Shown here in pieces: positions 40,498 through 54,444 of a stretch of DNA of 64,000 bases. The first letter of the stretch is position 1. Every line of letters begins with the position of its first letter. The notes under the pieces are model-generated. The model worked only from the letters and a program-made list of their open reading frames with translations. It searched no databases and was not told where the DNA came from. Origin of the DNA: Pisaster brevispinus (Eukaryota; Echinodermata; Asteroidea; Forcipulatida; Asteriidae); assembly GCA_023634235.1 (NCBI GenBank), contig JAMKCF010000185.1, positions 1-64,000 of the forward strand, in the 5' to 3' direction. The position numbers and the translations under genes were made by a program.

Positions 40498-40947
40498 TGA
40501 GAGTAACTCATGACCTAGAAATGCTAGAGTGACAAATCTTGTACCTGAGTCTGCCTTGGATATCCCTGCATCCGAAAATCAACCTTTTAGGCTCGCGGAG
40601 GGCAAGCTTCATACCGGAAATGACCAGCAGGCGGGGCTACTCCGAACGCTCCTCAAAAGCCTCCCCAATGGGATTTTTGTACACACAGCTGTCAAAGAAA
40701 CAAAGTCAAAGTAAGGACGGTCGAATCACCCTCAGAATGATACTGGATTTGCACAAGTTTTACACCATTAGAAAGCCCGCCTCAAGGGCTCTCTCTACCG
40801 TGAGTTTCGTTAAGCTCACAATTTTGTAGGCAAGGCCAGCCTCCTGGAAGTAGGGCTGCCCGAAACACCACTGTATTACATGCCTACGTCATCGCCAGTG
40901 AGAAAAAGCCGGCACAAAAAGGTCCGAAATAAATTCTGAGCTAAGGG

Positions 40948-41397
40948 TGAGAGTAACTCATGACCTAGAAATGCTAGAGTGACAAATCTTGTACCTGAGT
41001 CTGCCTTGGATATCCCTGCATCCGAAAATCAACCTTTTAGGCTCGCGGAGGGCAAGCTTCATACCGGAAATGACCAGCAGGCGGGGCTACTCCGAACGCT
41101 CCTCAAAAGCCTCCCCAATGGGATTTTTGTACACACAGCTGTCAAAGAAACAAAGTCAAAGTAAGGACGGTCGAATCACCCTCAGAATGATACTGGATTT
41201 GCACAAGTTTTACACCATTAGAAAGCCCGCCTCAAGGGCTCTCTCTACCGTGAGTTTCGTTAAGCTCACAGTTTTGTAGGCAAGGCCAGCCTCCTGGAAG
41301 TAGGGCTGCCCGAAACACCACTGTATTACATGCCTACGTCATCGCCAGTGAGAAAAAGCCGGCACAAAAAGGTCCGAAATAAATTCTGAGCTAAGGG
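40948..41397 (+). repeat. Variant copy 92 (A324G)
   Basis: Position 41271 reads G instead of A, changing the AATTTTG motif after the second predicted hairpin. The same change marks copies 112, 113, 121 and 122, making it the most widespread variant in the window. Copy 92 is the only one of the five to the left of the indel patch. Confidence 0.93.
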
Positions 41398-42297
41398 TGA
41401 GAGTAACTCATGACCTAGAAATGCTAGAGTGACAAATCTTGTACCTGAGTCTGCCTTGGATATCCCTGCATCCGAAAATCAACCTTTTAGGCTCGCGGAG
41501 GGCAAGCTTCATACCGGAAATGACCAGCAGGCGGGGCTACTCCGAACGCTCCTCAAAAGCCTCCCCAATGGGATTTTTGTACACACAGCTGTCAAAGAAA
41601 CAAAGTCAAAGTAAGGACGGTCGAATCACCCTCAGAATGATACTGGATTTGCACAAGTTTTACACCATTAGAAAGCCCGCCTCAAGGGCTCTCTCTACCG
41701 TGAGTTTCGTTAAGCTCACAATTTTGTAGGCAAGGCCAGCCTCCTGGAAGTAGGGCTGCCCGAAACACCACTGTATTACATGCCTACGTCATCGCCAGTG
41801 AGAAAAAGCCGGCACAAAAAGGTCCGAAATAAATTCTGAGCTAAGGGTGAGAGTAACTCATGACCTAGAAATGCTAGAGTGACAAATCTTGTACCTGAGT
41901 CTGCCTTGGATATCCCTGCATCCGAAAATCAACCTTTTAGGCTCGCGGAGGGCAAGCTTCATACCGGAAATGACCAGCAGGCGGGGCTACTCCGAACGCT
42001 CCTCAAAAGCCTCCCCAATGGGATTTTTGTACACACAGCTGTCAAAGAAACAAAGTCAAAGTAAGGACGGTCGAATCACCCTCAGAATGATACTGGATTT
42101 GCACAAGTTTTACACCATTAGAAAGCCCGCCTCAAGGGCTCTCTCTACCGTGAGTTTCGTTAAGCTCACAATTTTGTAGGCAAGGCCAGCCTCCTGGAAG
42201 TAGGGCTGCCCGAAACACCACTGTATTACATGCCTACGTCATCGCCAGTGAGAAAAAGCCGGCACAAAAAGGTCCGAAATAAATTCTGAGCTAAGGG

Positions 42298-42745
42298 TAG
42301 AGTAACTCATGACCTAGAAATGCTAGAGTGACAAATCTTGTACCTGAGTCTGCCTTGGATATCCCTTGCATCCGAAAATCAACCTTTTAGGCTCGCGAGG
42401 GCAAGCTATCATACCGGAAATGACAGCAGGCGGGGCTACTCCGAACGCTCCTCAAAAGCCTCCCCAATGGGATTTTTGTACACACAGCTGTCAAAGAAAC
42501 AAAGTCAAAGTAAGGACGGTCGAATCACCCTCAGAATGATACTGGATTTGCACAAGTTTTACACCATTAGAAAGCCCCGCCTCAAGGGCTCTCTCTACCG
42601 TGAGTTTCGTTAAGCTCACAATTTTGTAGGCAAGGCCAGCCTCCTGGAAGTAGGGCTGCCCGAAACACCACTGTATTACATGCCTACGTCATCGCCAGTG
42701 AGAAAAAGCCGGCACAAAAGGTCGAAATAAATTCTGAGCTAAGGG
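42298..42745 (+). repeat. Aberrant copy 95: eight single-base indels, 448 bp
   Basis: Against consensus I see a lost G after 42298, an extra T at 42366-42367, a lost G near 42397, an extra A at 42408 (which destroys the HindIII site), a lost C near 42424, an extra C in 42575-42578, a lost A in 42716-42719 and a lost C near 42723. The net change is minus 2. There is no substitution. Most of the events fall in short homopolymers, which is the usual profile of uncorrected long-read error and not of an ageing satellite copy. Confidence 0.95.
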
Positions 42746-43194
42746 TGAGAGTAACTCATGACCTAGAAATGCTAGAGTGACAAATCTTGTACCTGAGTCT
42801 GCCTTGGATATCCCTGCATCCGAAATCAACCTTTTAGGCTCGCGGAGGGCAAGCTTCATACCGGAAATGACCAGCAGGCGGGGCTACTCCGAACGCTCCT
42901 CAAAAGCCTCCCCAATGGGATTTTTGTACACACAGCTGTCAAAGAAACAAAGTCAAAGTAAGGACGGTCGAATCACCCTCAGAATGATACTGGATTTGCA
43001 CAAGTTTTACACCATTAGAAAGCCCGCCTCAAGGGCTCTCTCTACCGTGAGTTTCGTTAAGCTCACAATTTTGTAGGCAAGGCCAGCCTCCTGGAAGTAG
43101 GGCTGCCCGAAACACCACTGTATTACATGCCTACGTCATCGCCAGTGAGAAAAAGCCGGCACAAAAAGGTCCGAAATAAATTCTGAGCTAAGGG
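42746..43194 (+). repeat. Aberrant copy 96: one A lost, 449 bp
   Basis: A run of four A residues is reduced to three at 42823-42825. The rest of the copy equals consensus. It continues the indel patch that begins in copy 95, and from about 42826 onward the array is clean again. Confidence 0.95.
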
Positions 43195-46100
43195 TGAGAG
43201 TAACTCATGACCTAGAAATGCTAGAGTGACAAATCTTGTACCTGAGTCTGCCTTGGATATCCCTGCATCCGAAAATCAACCTTTTAGGCTCGCGGAGGGC
43301 AAGCTTCATACCGGAAATGACCAGCAGGCGGGGCTACTCCGAACGCTCCTCAAAAGCCTCCCCAATGGGATTTTTGTACACACAGCTGTCAAAGAAACAA
43401 AGTCAAAGTAAGGACGGTCGAATCACCCTCAGAATGATACTGGATTTGCACAAGTTTTACACCATTAGAAAGCCCGCCTCAAGGGCTCTCTCTACCGTGA
43501 GTTTCGTTAAGCTCACAATTTTGTAGGCAAGGCCAGCCTCCTGGAAGTAGGGCTGCCCGAAACACCACTGTATTACATGCCTACGTCATCGCCAGTGAGA
43601 AAAAGCCGGCACAAAAAGGTCCGAAATAAATTCTGAGCTAAGGGTGAGAGTAACTCATGACCTAGAAATGCTAGAGTGACAAATCTTGTACCTGAGTCTG
43701 CCTTGGATATCCCTGCATCCGAAAATCAACCTTTTAGGCTCGCGGAGGGCAAGCTTCATACCGGAAATGACCAGCAGGCGGGGCTACTCCGAACGCTCCT
43801 CAAAAGCCTCCCCAATGGGATTTTTGTACACACAGCTGTCAAAGAAACAAAGTCAAAGTAAGGACGGTCGAATCACCCTCAGAATGATACTGGATTTGCA
43901 CAAGTTTTACACCATTAGAAAGCCCGCCTCAAGGGCTCTCTCTACCGTGAGTTTCGTTAAGCTCACAATTTTGTAGGCAAGGCCAGCCTCCTGGAAGTAG
44001 GGCTGCCCGAAACACCACTGTATTACATGCCTACGTCATCGCCAGTGAGAAAAAGCCGGCACAAAAAGGTCCGAAATAAATTCTGAGCTAAGGGTGAGAG
44101 TAACTCATGACCTAGAAATGCTAGAGTGACAAATCTTGTACCTGAGTCTGCCTTGGATATCCCTGCATCCGAAAATCAACCTTTTAGGCTCGCGGAGGGC
44201 AAGCTTCATACCGGAAATGACCAGCAGGCGGGGCTACTCCGAACGCTCCTCAAAAGCCTCCCCAATGGGATTTTTGTACACACAGCTGTCAAAGAAACAA
44301 AGTCAAAGTAAGGACGGTCGAATCACCCTCAGAATGATACTGGATTTGCACAAGTTTTACACCATTAGAAAGCCCGCCTCAAGGGCTCTCTCTACCGTGA
44401 GTTTCGTTAAGCTCACAATTTTGTAGGCAAGGCCAGCCTCCTGGAAGTAGGGCTGCCCGAAACACCACTGTATTACATGCCTACGTCATCGCCAGTGAGA
44501 AAAAGCCGGCACAAAAAGGTCCGAAATAAATTCTGAGCTAAGGGTGAGAGTAACTCATGACCTAGAAATGCTAGAGTGACAAATCTTGTACCTGAGTCTG
44601 CCTTGGATATCCCTGCATCCGAAAATCAACCTTTTAGGCTCGCGGAGGGCAAGCTTCATACCGGAAATGACCAGCAGGCGGGGCTACTCCGAACGCTCCT
44701 CAAAAGCCTCCCCAATGGGATTTTTGTACACACAGCTGTCAAAGAAACAAAGTCAAAGTAAGGACGGTCGAATCACCCTCAGAATGATACTGGATTTGCA
44801 CAAGTTTTACACCATTAGAAAGCCCGCCTCAAGGGCTCTCTCTACCGTGAGTTTCGTTAAGCTCACAATTTTGTAGGCAAGGCCAGCCTCCTGGAAGTAG
44901 GGCTGCCCGAAACACCACTGTATTACATGCCTACGTCATCGCCAGTGAGAAAAAGCCGGCACAAAAAGGTCCGAAATAAATTCTGAGCTAAGGGTGAGAG
45001 TAACTCATGACCTAGAAATGCTAGAGTGACAAATCTTGTACCTGAGTCTGCCTTGGATATCCCTGCATCCGAAAATCAACCTTTTAGGCTCGCGGAGGGC
45101 AAGCTTCATACCGGAAATGACCAGCAGGCGGGGCTACTCCGAACGCTCCTCAAAAGCCTCCCCAATGGGATTTTTGTACACACAGCTGTCAAAGAAACAA
45201 AGTCAAAGTAAGGACGGTCGAATCACCCTCAGAATGATACTGGATTTGCACAAGTTTTACACCATTAGAAAGCCCGCCTCAAGGGCTCTCTCTACCGTGA
45301 GTTTCGTTAAGCTCACAATTTTGTAGGCAAGGCCAGCCTCCTGGAAGTAGGGCTGCCCGAAACACCACTGTATTACATGCCTACGTCATCGCCAGTGAGA
45401 AAAAGCCGGCACAAAAAGGTCCGAAATAAATTCTGAGCTAAGGGTGAGAGTAACTCATGACCTAGAAATGCTAGAGTGACAAATCTTGTACCTGAGTCTG
45501 CCTTGGATATCCCTGCATCCGAAAATCAACCTTTTAGGCTCGCGGAGGGCAAGCTTCATACCGGAAATGACCAGCAGGCGGGGCTACTCCGAACGCTCCT
45601 CAAAAGCCTCCCCAATGGGATTTTTGTACACACAGCTGTCAAAGAAACAAAGTCAAAGTAAGGACGGTCGAATCACCCTCAGAATGATACTGGATTTGCA
45701 CAAGTTTTACACCATTAGAAAGCCCGCCTCAAGGGCTCTCTCTACCGTGAGTTTCGTTAAGCTCACAATTTTGTAGGCAAGGCCAGCCTCCTGGAAGTAG
45801 GGCTGCCCGAAACACCACTGTATTACATGCCTACGTCATCGCCAGTGAGAAAAAGCCGGCACAAAAAGGTCCGAAATAAATTCTGAGCTAAGGGTGAGAG
45901 TAACTCATGACCTAGAAATGCTAGAGTGACAAATCTTGTACCTGAGTCTGCCTTGGATATCCCTGCATCCGAAAATCAACCTTTTAGGCTCGCGGAGGGC
46001 AAGCTTCATACCGGAAATGACCAGCAGGCGGGGCTACTCCGAACGCTCCTCAAAAGCCTCCCCAATGGGATTTTTGTACACACAGCTGTCAAAGAAACAA

Positions 46101-49100
46101 AGTCAAAGTAAGGACGGTCGAATCACCCTCAGAATGATACTGGATTTGCACAAGTTTTACACCATTAGAAAGCCCGCCTCAAGGGCTCTCTCTACCGTGA
46201 GTTTCGTTAAGCTCACAATTTTGTAGGCAAGGCCAGCCTCCTGGAAGTAGGGCTGCCCGAAACACCACTGTATTACATGCCTACGTCATCGCCAGTGAGA
46301 AAAAGCCGGCACAAAAAGGTCCGAAATAAATTCTGAGCTAAGGGTGAGAGTAACTCATGACCTAGAAATGCTAGAGTGACAAATCTTGTACCTGAGTCTG
46401 CCTTGGATATCCCTGCATCCGAAAATCAACCTTTTAGGCTCGCGGAGGGCAAGCTTCATACCGGAAATGACCAGCAGGCGGGGCTACTCCGAACGCTCCT
46501 CAAAAGCCTCCCCAATGGGATTTTTGTACACACAGCTGTCAAAGAAACAAAGTCAAAGTAAGGACGGTCGAATCACCCTCAGAATGATACTGGATTTGCA
46601 CAAGTTTTACACCATTAGAAAGCCCGCCTCAAGGGCTCTCTCTACCGTGAGTTTCGTTAAGCTCACAATTTTGTAGGCAAGGCCAGCCTCCTGGAAGTAG
46701 GGCTGCCCGAAACACCACTGTATTACATGCCTACGTCATCGCCAGTGAGAAAAAGCCGGCACAAAAAGGTCCGAAATAAATTCTGAGCTAAGGGTGAGAG
46801 TAACTCATGACCTAGAAATGCTAGAGTGACAAATCTTGTACCTGAGTCTGCCTTGGATATCCCTGCATCCGAAAATCAACCTTTTAGGCTCGCGGAGGGC
46901 AAGCTTCATACCGGAAATGACCAGCAGGCGGGGCTACTCCGAACGCTCCTCAAAAGCCTCCCCAATGGGATTTTTGTACACACAGCTGTCAAAGAAACAA
47001 AGTCAAAGTAAGGACGGTCGAATCACCCTCAGAATGATACTGGATTTGCACAAGTTTTACACCATTAGAAAGCCCGCCTCAAGGGCTCTCTCTACCGTGA
47101 GTTTCGTTAAGCTCACAATTTTGTAGGCAAGGCCAGCCTCCTGGAAGTAGGGCTGCCCGAAACACCACTGTATTACATGCCTACGTCATCGCCAGTGAGA
47201 AAAAGCCGGCACAAAAAGGTCCGAAATAAATTCTGAGCTAAGGGTGAGAGTAACTCATGACCTAGAAATGCTAGAGTGACAAATCTTGTACCTGAGTCTG
47301 CCTTGGATATCCCTGCATCCGAAAATCAACCTTTTAGGCTCGCGGAGGGCAAGCTTCATACCGGAAATGACCAGCAGGCGGGGCTACTCCGAACGCTCCT
47401 CAAAAGCCTCCCCAATGGGATTTTTGTACACACAGCTGTCAAAGAAACAAAGTCAAAGTAAGGACGGTCGAATCACCCTCAGAATGATACTGGATTTGCA
47501 CAAGTTTTACACCATTAGAAAGCCCGCCTCAAGGGCTCTCTCTACCGTGAGTTTCGTTAAGCTCACAATTTTGTAGGCAAGGCCAGCCTCCTGGAAGTAG
47601 GGCTGCCCGAAACACCACTGTATTACATGCCTACGTCATCGCCAGTGAGAAAAAGCCGGCACAAAAAGGTCCGAAATAAATTCTGAGCTAAGGGTGAGAG
47701 TAACTCATGACCTAGAAATGCTAGAGTGACAAATCTTGTACCTGAGTCTGCCTTGGATATCCCTGCATCCGAAAATCAACCTTTTAGGCTCGCGGAGGGC
47801 AAGCTTCATACCGGAAATGACCAGCAGGCGGGGCTACTCCGAACGCTCCTCAAAAGCCTCCCCAATGGGATTTTTGTACACACAGCTGTCAAAGAAACAA
47901 AGTCAAAGTAAGGACGGTCGAATCACCCTCAGAATGATACTGGATTTGCACAAGTTTTACACCATTAGAAAGCCCGCCTCAAGGGCTCTCTCTACCGTGA
48001 GTTTCGTTAAGCTCACAATTTTGTAGGCAAGGCCAGCCTCCTGGAAGTAGGGCTGCCCGAAACACCACTGTATTACATGCCTACGTCATCGCCAGTGAGA
48101 AAAAGCCGGCACAAAAAGGTCCGAAATAAATTCTGAGCTAAGGGTGAGAGTAACTCATGACCTAGAAATGCTAGAGTGACAAATCTTGTACCTGAGTCTG
48201 CCTTGGATATCCCTGCATCCGAAAATCAACCTTTTAGGCTCGCGGAGGGCAAGCTTCATACCGGAAATGACCAGCAGGCGGGGCTACTCCGAACGCTCCT
48301 CAAAAGCCTCCCCAATGGGATTTTTGTACACACAGCTGTCAAAGAAACAAAGTCAAAGTAAGGACGGTCGAATCACCCTCAGAATGATACTGGATTTGCA
48401 CAAGTTTTACACCATTAGAAAGCCCGCCTCAAGGGCTCTCTCTACCGTGAGTTTCGTTAAGCTCACAATTTTGTAGGCAAGGCCAGCCTCCTGGAAGTAG
48501 GGCTGCCCGAAACACCACTGTATTACATGCCTACGTCATCGCCAGTGAGAAAAAGCCGGCACAAAAAGGTCCGAAATAAATTCTGAGCTAAGGGTGAGAG
48601 TAACTCATGACCTAGAAATGCTAGAGTGACAAATCTTGTACCTGAGTCTGCCTTGGATATCCCTGCATCCGAAAATCAACCTTTTAGGCTCGCGGAGGGC
48701 AAGCTTCATACCGGAAATGACCAGCAGGCGGGGCTACTCCGAACGCTCCTCAAAAGCCTCCCCAATGGGATTTTTGTACACACAGCTGTCAAAGAAACAA
48801 AGTCAAAGTAAGGACGGTCGAATCACCCTCAGAATGATACTGGATTTGCACAAGTTTTACACCATTAGAAAGCCCGCCTCAAGGGCTCTCTCTACCGTGA
48901 GTTTCGTTAAGCTCACAATTTTGTAGGCAAGGCCAGCCTCCTGGAAGTAGGGCTGCCCGAAACACCACTGTATTACATGCCTACGTCATCGCCAGTGAGA
49001 AAAAGCCGGCACAAAAAGGTCCGAAATAAATTCTGAGCTAAGGGTGAGAGTAACTCATGACCTAGAAATGCTAGAGTGACAAATCTTGTACCTGAGTCTG

Positions 49101-49944
49101 CCTTGGATATCCCTGCATCCGAAAATCAACCTTTTAGGCTCGCGGAGGGCAAGCTTCATACCGGAAATGACCAGCAGGCGGGGCTACTCCGAACGCTCCT
49201 CAAAAGCCTCCCCAATGGGATTTTTGTACACACAGCTGTCAAAGAAACAAAGTCAAAGTAAGGACGGTCGAATCACCCTCAGAATGATACTGGATTTGCA
49301 CAAGTTTTACACCATTAGAAAGCCCGCCTCAAGGGCTCTCTCTACCGTGAGTTTCGTTAAGCTCACAATTTTGTAGGCAAGGCCAGCCTCCTGGAAGTAG
49401 GGCTGCCCGAAACACCACTGTATTACATGCCTACGTCATCGCCAGTGAGAAAAAGCCGGCACAAAAAGGTCCGAAATAAATTCTGAGCTAAGGGTGAGAG
49501 TAACTCATGACCTAGAAATGCTAGAGTGACAAATCTTGTACCTGAGTCTGCCTTGGATATCCCTGCATCCGAAAATCAACCTTTTAGGCTCGCGGAGGGC
49601 AAGCTTCATACCGGAAATGACCAGCAGGCGGGGCTACTCCGAACGCTCCTCAAAAGCCTCCCCAATGGGATTTTTGTACACACAGCTGTCAAAGAAACAA
49701 AGTCAAAGTAAGGACGGTCGAATCACCCTCAGAATGATACTGGATTTGCACAAGTTTTACACCATTAGAAAGCCCGCCTCAAGGGCTCTCTCTACCGTGA
49801 GTTTCGTTAAGCTCACAATTTTGTAGGCAAGGCCAGCCTCCTGGAAGTAGGGCTGCCCGAAACACCACTGTATTACATGCCTACGTCATCGCCAGTGAGA
49901 AAAAGCCGGCACAAAAAGGTCCGAAATAAATTCTGAGCTAAGGG

Positions 49945-50394
49945 TGAGAGTAACTCATGACCTAGAAATGCTAGAGTGACAAATCTTGTACCTGAGTCTG
50001 CCTTGGATATCCCTGCATCCGAAAATCAACCTTTTAGGCTCGCGGAGGGCAAGCTTCATACCGGAAATGACCAGCAGGCGGGGCTACTCCGAACGCTCCT
50101 CAAAAGCCTCCCCAATGGGATTTTTGTACACACAGCTGTCAAAGAAACAAAGTCAAAGTAAGGACGGTCGAATCACCCTCAGAATGATACTGGATTTGCA
50201 CAAGTTTTACACCATTAGAAAGCCCGCCTCAAGGGCTCTCTCTACCGTGAGTTTCGTTAAGCTCACAGTTTTGTAGGCAAGGCCAGCCTCCTGGAAGTAG
50301 GGCTGCCCGAAACACCACTGTATTACATGCCTACGTCATCGCCAGTGAGAAAAAGCCGGCACAAAAAGGTCCGAAATAAATTCTGAGCTAAGGG
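49945..50394 (+). repeat. Variant copy 112 (A324G), first of an adjacent pair
   Basis: Position 50268 reads G instead of A. With copy 113 it forms an adjacent pair of marked monomers that is repeated nine monomers later by copies 121 and 122. Confidence 0.93.
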
Positions 50395-50844
50395 TGAGAG
50401 TAACTCATGACCTAGAAATGCTAGAGTGACAAATCTTGTACCTGAGTCTGCCTTGGATATCCCTGCATCCGAAAATCAACCTTTTAGGCTCGCGGAGGGC
50501 AAGCTTCATACCGGAAATGACCAGCAGGCGGGGCTACTCCGAACGCTCCTCAAAAGCCTCCCCAATGGGATTTTTGTACACACAGCTGTCAAAGAAACAA
50601 AGTCAAAGTAAGGACGGTCGAATCACCCTCAGAATGATACTGGATTTGCACAAGTTTTACACCATTAGAAAGCCCGCCTCAAGGGCTCTCTCTACCGTGA
50701 GTTTCGTTAAGCTCACAGTTTTGTAGGCAAGGCCAGCCTCCTGGAAGTAGGGCTGCCCGAAACACCACTGTATTACATGCCTACGTCATCGCCAGTGAGA
50801 AAAAGCCGGCACAAAAAGGTCCGAAATAAATTCTGAGCTAAGGG
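50395..50844 (+). repeat. Variant copy 113 (A324G), second of an adjacent pair
   Basis: Position 50718 reads G instead of A, exactly one monomer after the identical change in copy 112. Confidence 0.93.
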
Positions 50845-53800
50845 TGAGAGTAACTCATGACCTAGAAATGCTAGAGTGACAAATCTTGTACCTGAGTCTG
50901 CCTTGGATATCCCTGCATCCGAAAATCAACCTTTTAGGCTCGCGGAGGGCAAGCTTCATACCGGAAATGACCAGCAGGCGGGGCTACTCCGAACGCTCCT
51001 CAAAAGCCTCCCCAATGGGATTTTTGTACACACAGCTGTCAAAGAAACAAAGTCAAAGTAAGGACGGTCGAATCACCCTCAGAATGATACTGGATTTGCA
51101 CAAGTTTTACACCATTAGAAAGCCCGCCTCAAGGGCTCTCTCTACCGTGAGTTTCGTTAAGCTCACAATTTTGTAGGCAAGGCCAGCCTCCTGGAAGTAG
51201 GGCTGCCCGAAACACCACTGTATTACATGCCTACGTCATCGCCAGTGAGAAAAAGCCGGCACAAAAAGGTCCGAAATAAATTCTGAGCTAAGGGTGAGAG
51301 TAACTCATGACCTAGAAATGCTAGAGTGACAAATCTTGTACCTGAGTCTGCCTTGGATATCCCTGCATCCGAAAATCAACCTTTTAGGCTCGCGGAGGGC
51401 AAGCTTCATACCGGAAATGACCAGCAGGCGGGGCTACTCCGAACGCTCCTCAAAAGCCTCCCCAATGGGATTTTTGTACACACAGCTGTCAAAGAAACAA
51501 AGTCAAAGTAAGGACGGTCGAATCACCCTCAGAATGATACTGGATTTGCACAAGTTTTACACCATTAGAAAGCCCGCCTCAAGGGCTCTCTCTACCGTGA
51601 GTTTCGTTAAGCTCACAATTTTGTAGGCAAGGCCAGCCTCCTGGAAGTAGGGCTGCCCGAAACACCACTGTATTACATGCCTACGTCATCGCCAGTGAGA
51701 AAAAGCCGGCACAAAAAGGTCCGAAATAAATTCTGAGCTAAGGGTGAGAGTAACTCATGACCTAGAAATGCTAGAGTGACAAATCTTGTACCTGAGTCTG
51801 CCTTGGATATCCCTGCATCCGAAAATCAACCTTTTAGGCTCGCGGAGGGCAAGCTTCATACCGGAAATGACCAGCAGGCGGGGCTACTCCGAACGCTCCT
51901 CAAAAGCCTCCCCAATGGGATTTTTGTACACACAGCTGTCAAAGAAACAAAGTCAAAGTAAGGACGGTCGAATCACCCTCAGAATGATACTGGATTTGCA
52001 CAAGTTTTACACCATTAGAAAGCCCGCCTCAAGGGCTCTCTCTACCGTGAGTTTCGTTAAGCTCACAATTTTGTAGGCAAGGCCAGCCTCCTGGAAGTAG
52101 GGCTGCCCGAAACACCACTGTATTACATGCCTACGTCATCGCCAGTGAGAAAAAGCCGGCACAAAAAGGTCCGAAATAAATTCTGAGCTAAGGGTGAGAG
52201 TAACTCATGACCTAGAAATGCTAGAGTGACAAATCTTGTACCTGAGTCTGCCTTGGATATCCCTGCATCCGAAAATCAACCTTTTAGGCTCGCGGAGGGC
52301 AAGCTTCATACCGGAAATGACCAGCAGGCGGGGCTACTCCGAACGCTCCTCAAAAGCCTCCCCAATGGGATTTTTGTACACACAGCTGTCAAAGAAACAA
52401 AGTCAAAGTAAGGACGGTCGAATCACCCTCAGAATGATACTGGATTTGCACAAGTTTTACACCATTAGAAAGCCCGCCTCAAGGGCTCTCTCTACCGTGA
52501 GTTTCGTTAAGCTCACAATTTTGTAGGCAAGGCCAGCCTCCTGGAAGTAGGGCTGCCCGAAACACCACTGTATTACATGCCTACGTCATCGCCAGTGAGA
52601 AAAAGCCGGCACAAAAAGGTCCGAAATAAATTCTGAGCTAAGGGTGAGAGTAACTCATGACCTAGAAATGCTAGAGTGACAAATCTTGTACCTGAGTCTG
52701 CCTTGGATATCCCTGCATCCGAAAATCAACCTTTTAGGCTCGCGGAGGGCAAGCTTCATACCGGAAATGACCAGCAGGCGGGGCTACTCCGAACGCTCCT
52801 CAAAAGCCTCCCCAATGGGATTTTTGTACACACAGCTGTCAAAGAAACAAAGTCAAAGTAAGGACGGTCGAATCACCCTCAGAATGATACTGGATTTGCA
52901 CAAGTTTTACACCATTAGAAAGCCCGCCTCAAGGGCTCTCTCTACCGTGAGTTTCGTTAAGCTCACAATTTTGTAGGCAAGGCCAGCCTCCTGGAAGTAG
53001 GGCTGCCCGAAACACCACTGTATTACATGCCTACGTCATCGCCAGTGAGAAAAAGCCGGCACAAAAAGGTCCGAAATAAATTCTGAGCTAAGGGTGAGAG
53101 TAACTCATGACCTAGAAATGCTAGAGTGACAAATCTTGTACCTGAGTCTGCCTTGGATATCCCTGCATCCGAAAATCAACCTTTTAGGCTCGCGGAGGGC
53201 AAGCTTCATACCGGAAATGACCAGCAGGCGGGGCTACTCCGAACGCTCCTCAAAAGCCTCCCCAATGGGATTTTTGTACACACAGCTGTCAAAGAAACAA
53301 AGTCAAAGTAAGGACGGTCGAATCACCCTCAGAATGATACTGGATTTGCACAAGTTTTACACCATTAGAAAGCCCGCCTCAAGGGCTCTCTCTACCGTGA
53401 GTTTCGTTAAGCTCACAATTTTGTAGGCAAGGCCAGCCTCCTGGAAGTAGGGCTGCCCGAAACACCACTGTATTACATGCCTACGTCATCGCCAGTGAGA
53501 AAAAGCCGGCACAAAAAGGTCCGAAATAAATTCTGAGCTAAGGGTGAGAGTAACTCATGACCTAGAAATGCTAGAGTGACAAATCTTGTACCTGAGTCTG
53601 CCTTGGATATCCCTGCATCCGAAAATCAACCTTTTAGGCTCGCGGAGGGCAAGCTTCATACCGGAAATGACCAGCAGGCGGGGCTACTCCGAACGCTCCT
53701 CAAAAGCCTCCCCAATGGGATTTTTGTACACACAGCTGTCAAAGAAACAAAGTCAAAGTAAGGACGGTCGAATCACCCTCAGAATGATACTGGATTTGCA

Positions 53801-53994
53801 CAAGTTTTACACCATTAGAAAGCCCGCCTCAAGGGCTCTCTCTACCGTGAGTTTCGTTAAGCTCACAATTTTGTAGGCAAGGCCAGCCTCCTGGAAGTAG
53901 GGCTGCCCGAAACACCACTGTATTACATGCCTACGTCATCGCCAGTGAGAAAAAGCCGGCACAAAAAGGTCCGAAATAAATTCTGAGCTAAGGG

Positions 53995-54444
53995 TGAGAG
54001 TAACTCATGACCTAGAAATGCTAGAGTGACAAATCTTGTACCTGAGTCTGCCTTGGATATCCCTGCATCCGAAAATCAACCTTTTAGGCTCGCGGAGGGC
54101 AAGCTTCATACCGGAAATGACCAGCAGGCGGGGCTACTCCGAACGCTCCTCAAAAGCCTCCCCAATGGGATTTTTGTACACACAGCTGTCAAAGAAACAA
54201 AGTCAAAGTAAGGACGGTCGAATCACCCTCAGAATGATACTGGATTTGCACAAGTTTTACACCATTAGAAAGCCCGCCTCAAGGGCTCTCTCTACCGTGA
54301 GTTTCGTTAAGCTCACAGTTTTGTAGGCAAGGCCAGCCTCCTGGAAGTAGGGCTGCCCGAAACACCACTGTATTACATGCCTACGTCATCGCCAGTGAGA
54401 AAAAGCCGGCACAAAAAGGTCCGAAATAAATTCTGAGCTAAGGG
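53995..54444 (+). repeat. Variant copy 121 (A324G), first of the repeated pair
   Basis: Position 54318 reads G instead of A, 4050 bp (nine monomers) after the mark in copy 112. Confidence 0.93.

Larger units (their letters stand above)
22948..42297 (+). repeat. Array block B: copies 52-94, all exactly 450 bp
   Basis: Forty-three copies in perfect register follow the 447-bp copy 51. Nine substitutions at six monomer sites are visible: 24150 and 26400 (site 303), 27611 (164), 28269 and 29169 (372), 36304 and 38554 (307), 40432 (385) and 41271 (324). The stretch 29170-36303, about 7.1 kb, shows no variant. Nothing other than satellite is present. Confidence 0.97.

Noticed and set aside
42338..43076. 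Altered frames of 91 codons (42338-42613) and 99 codons (42777-43076) that look like fusions of the two monomer frames
   Set aside because: They result only from the single-base indels in copies 95 and 96, which shift one chance frame into the other. They are not new genes.
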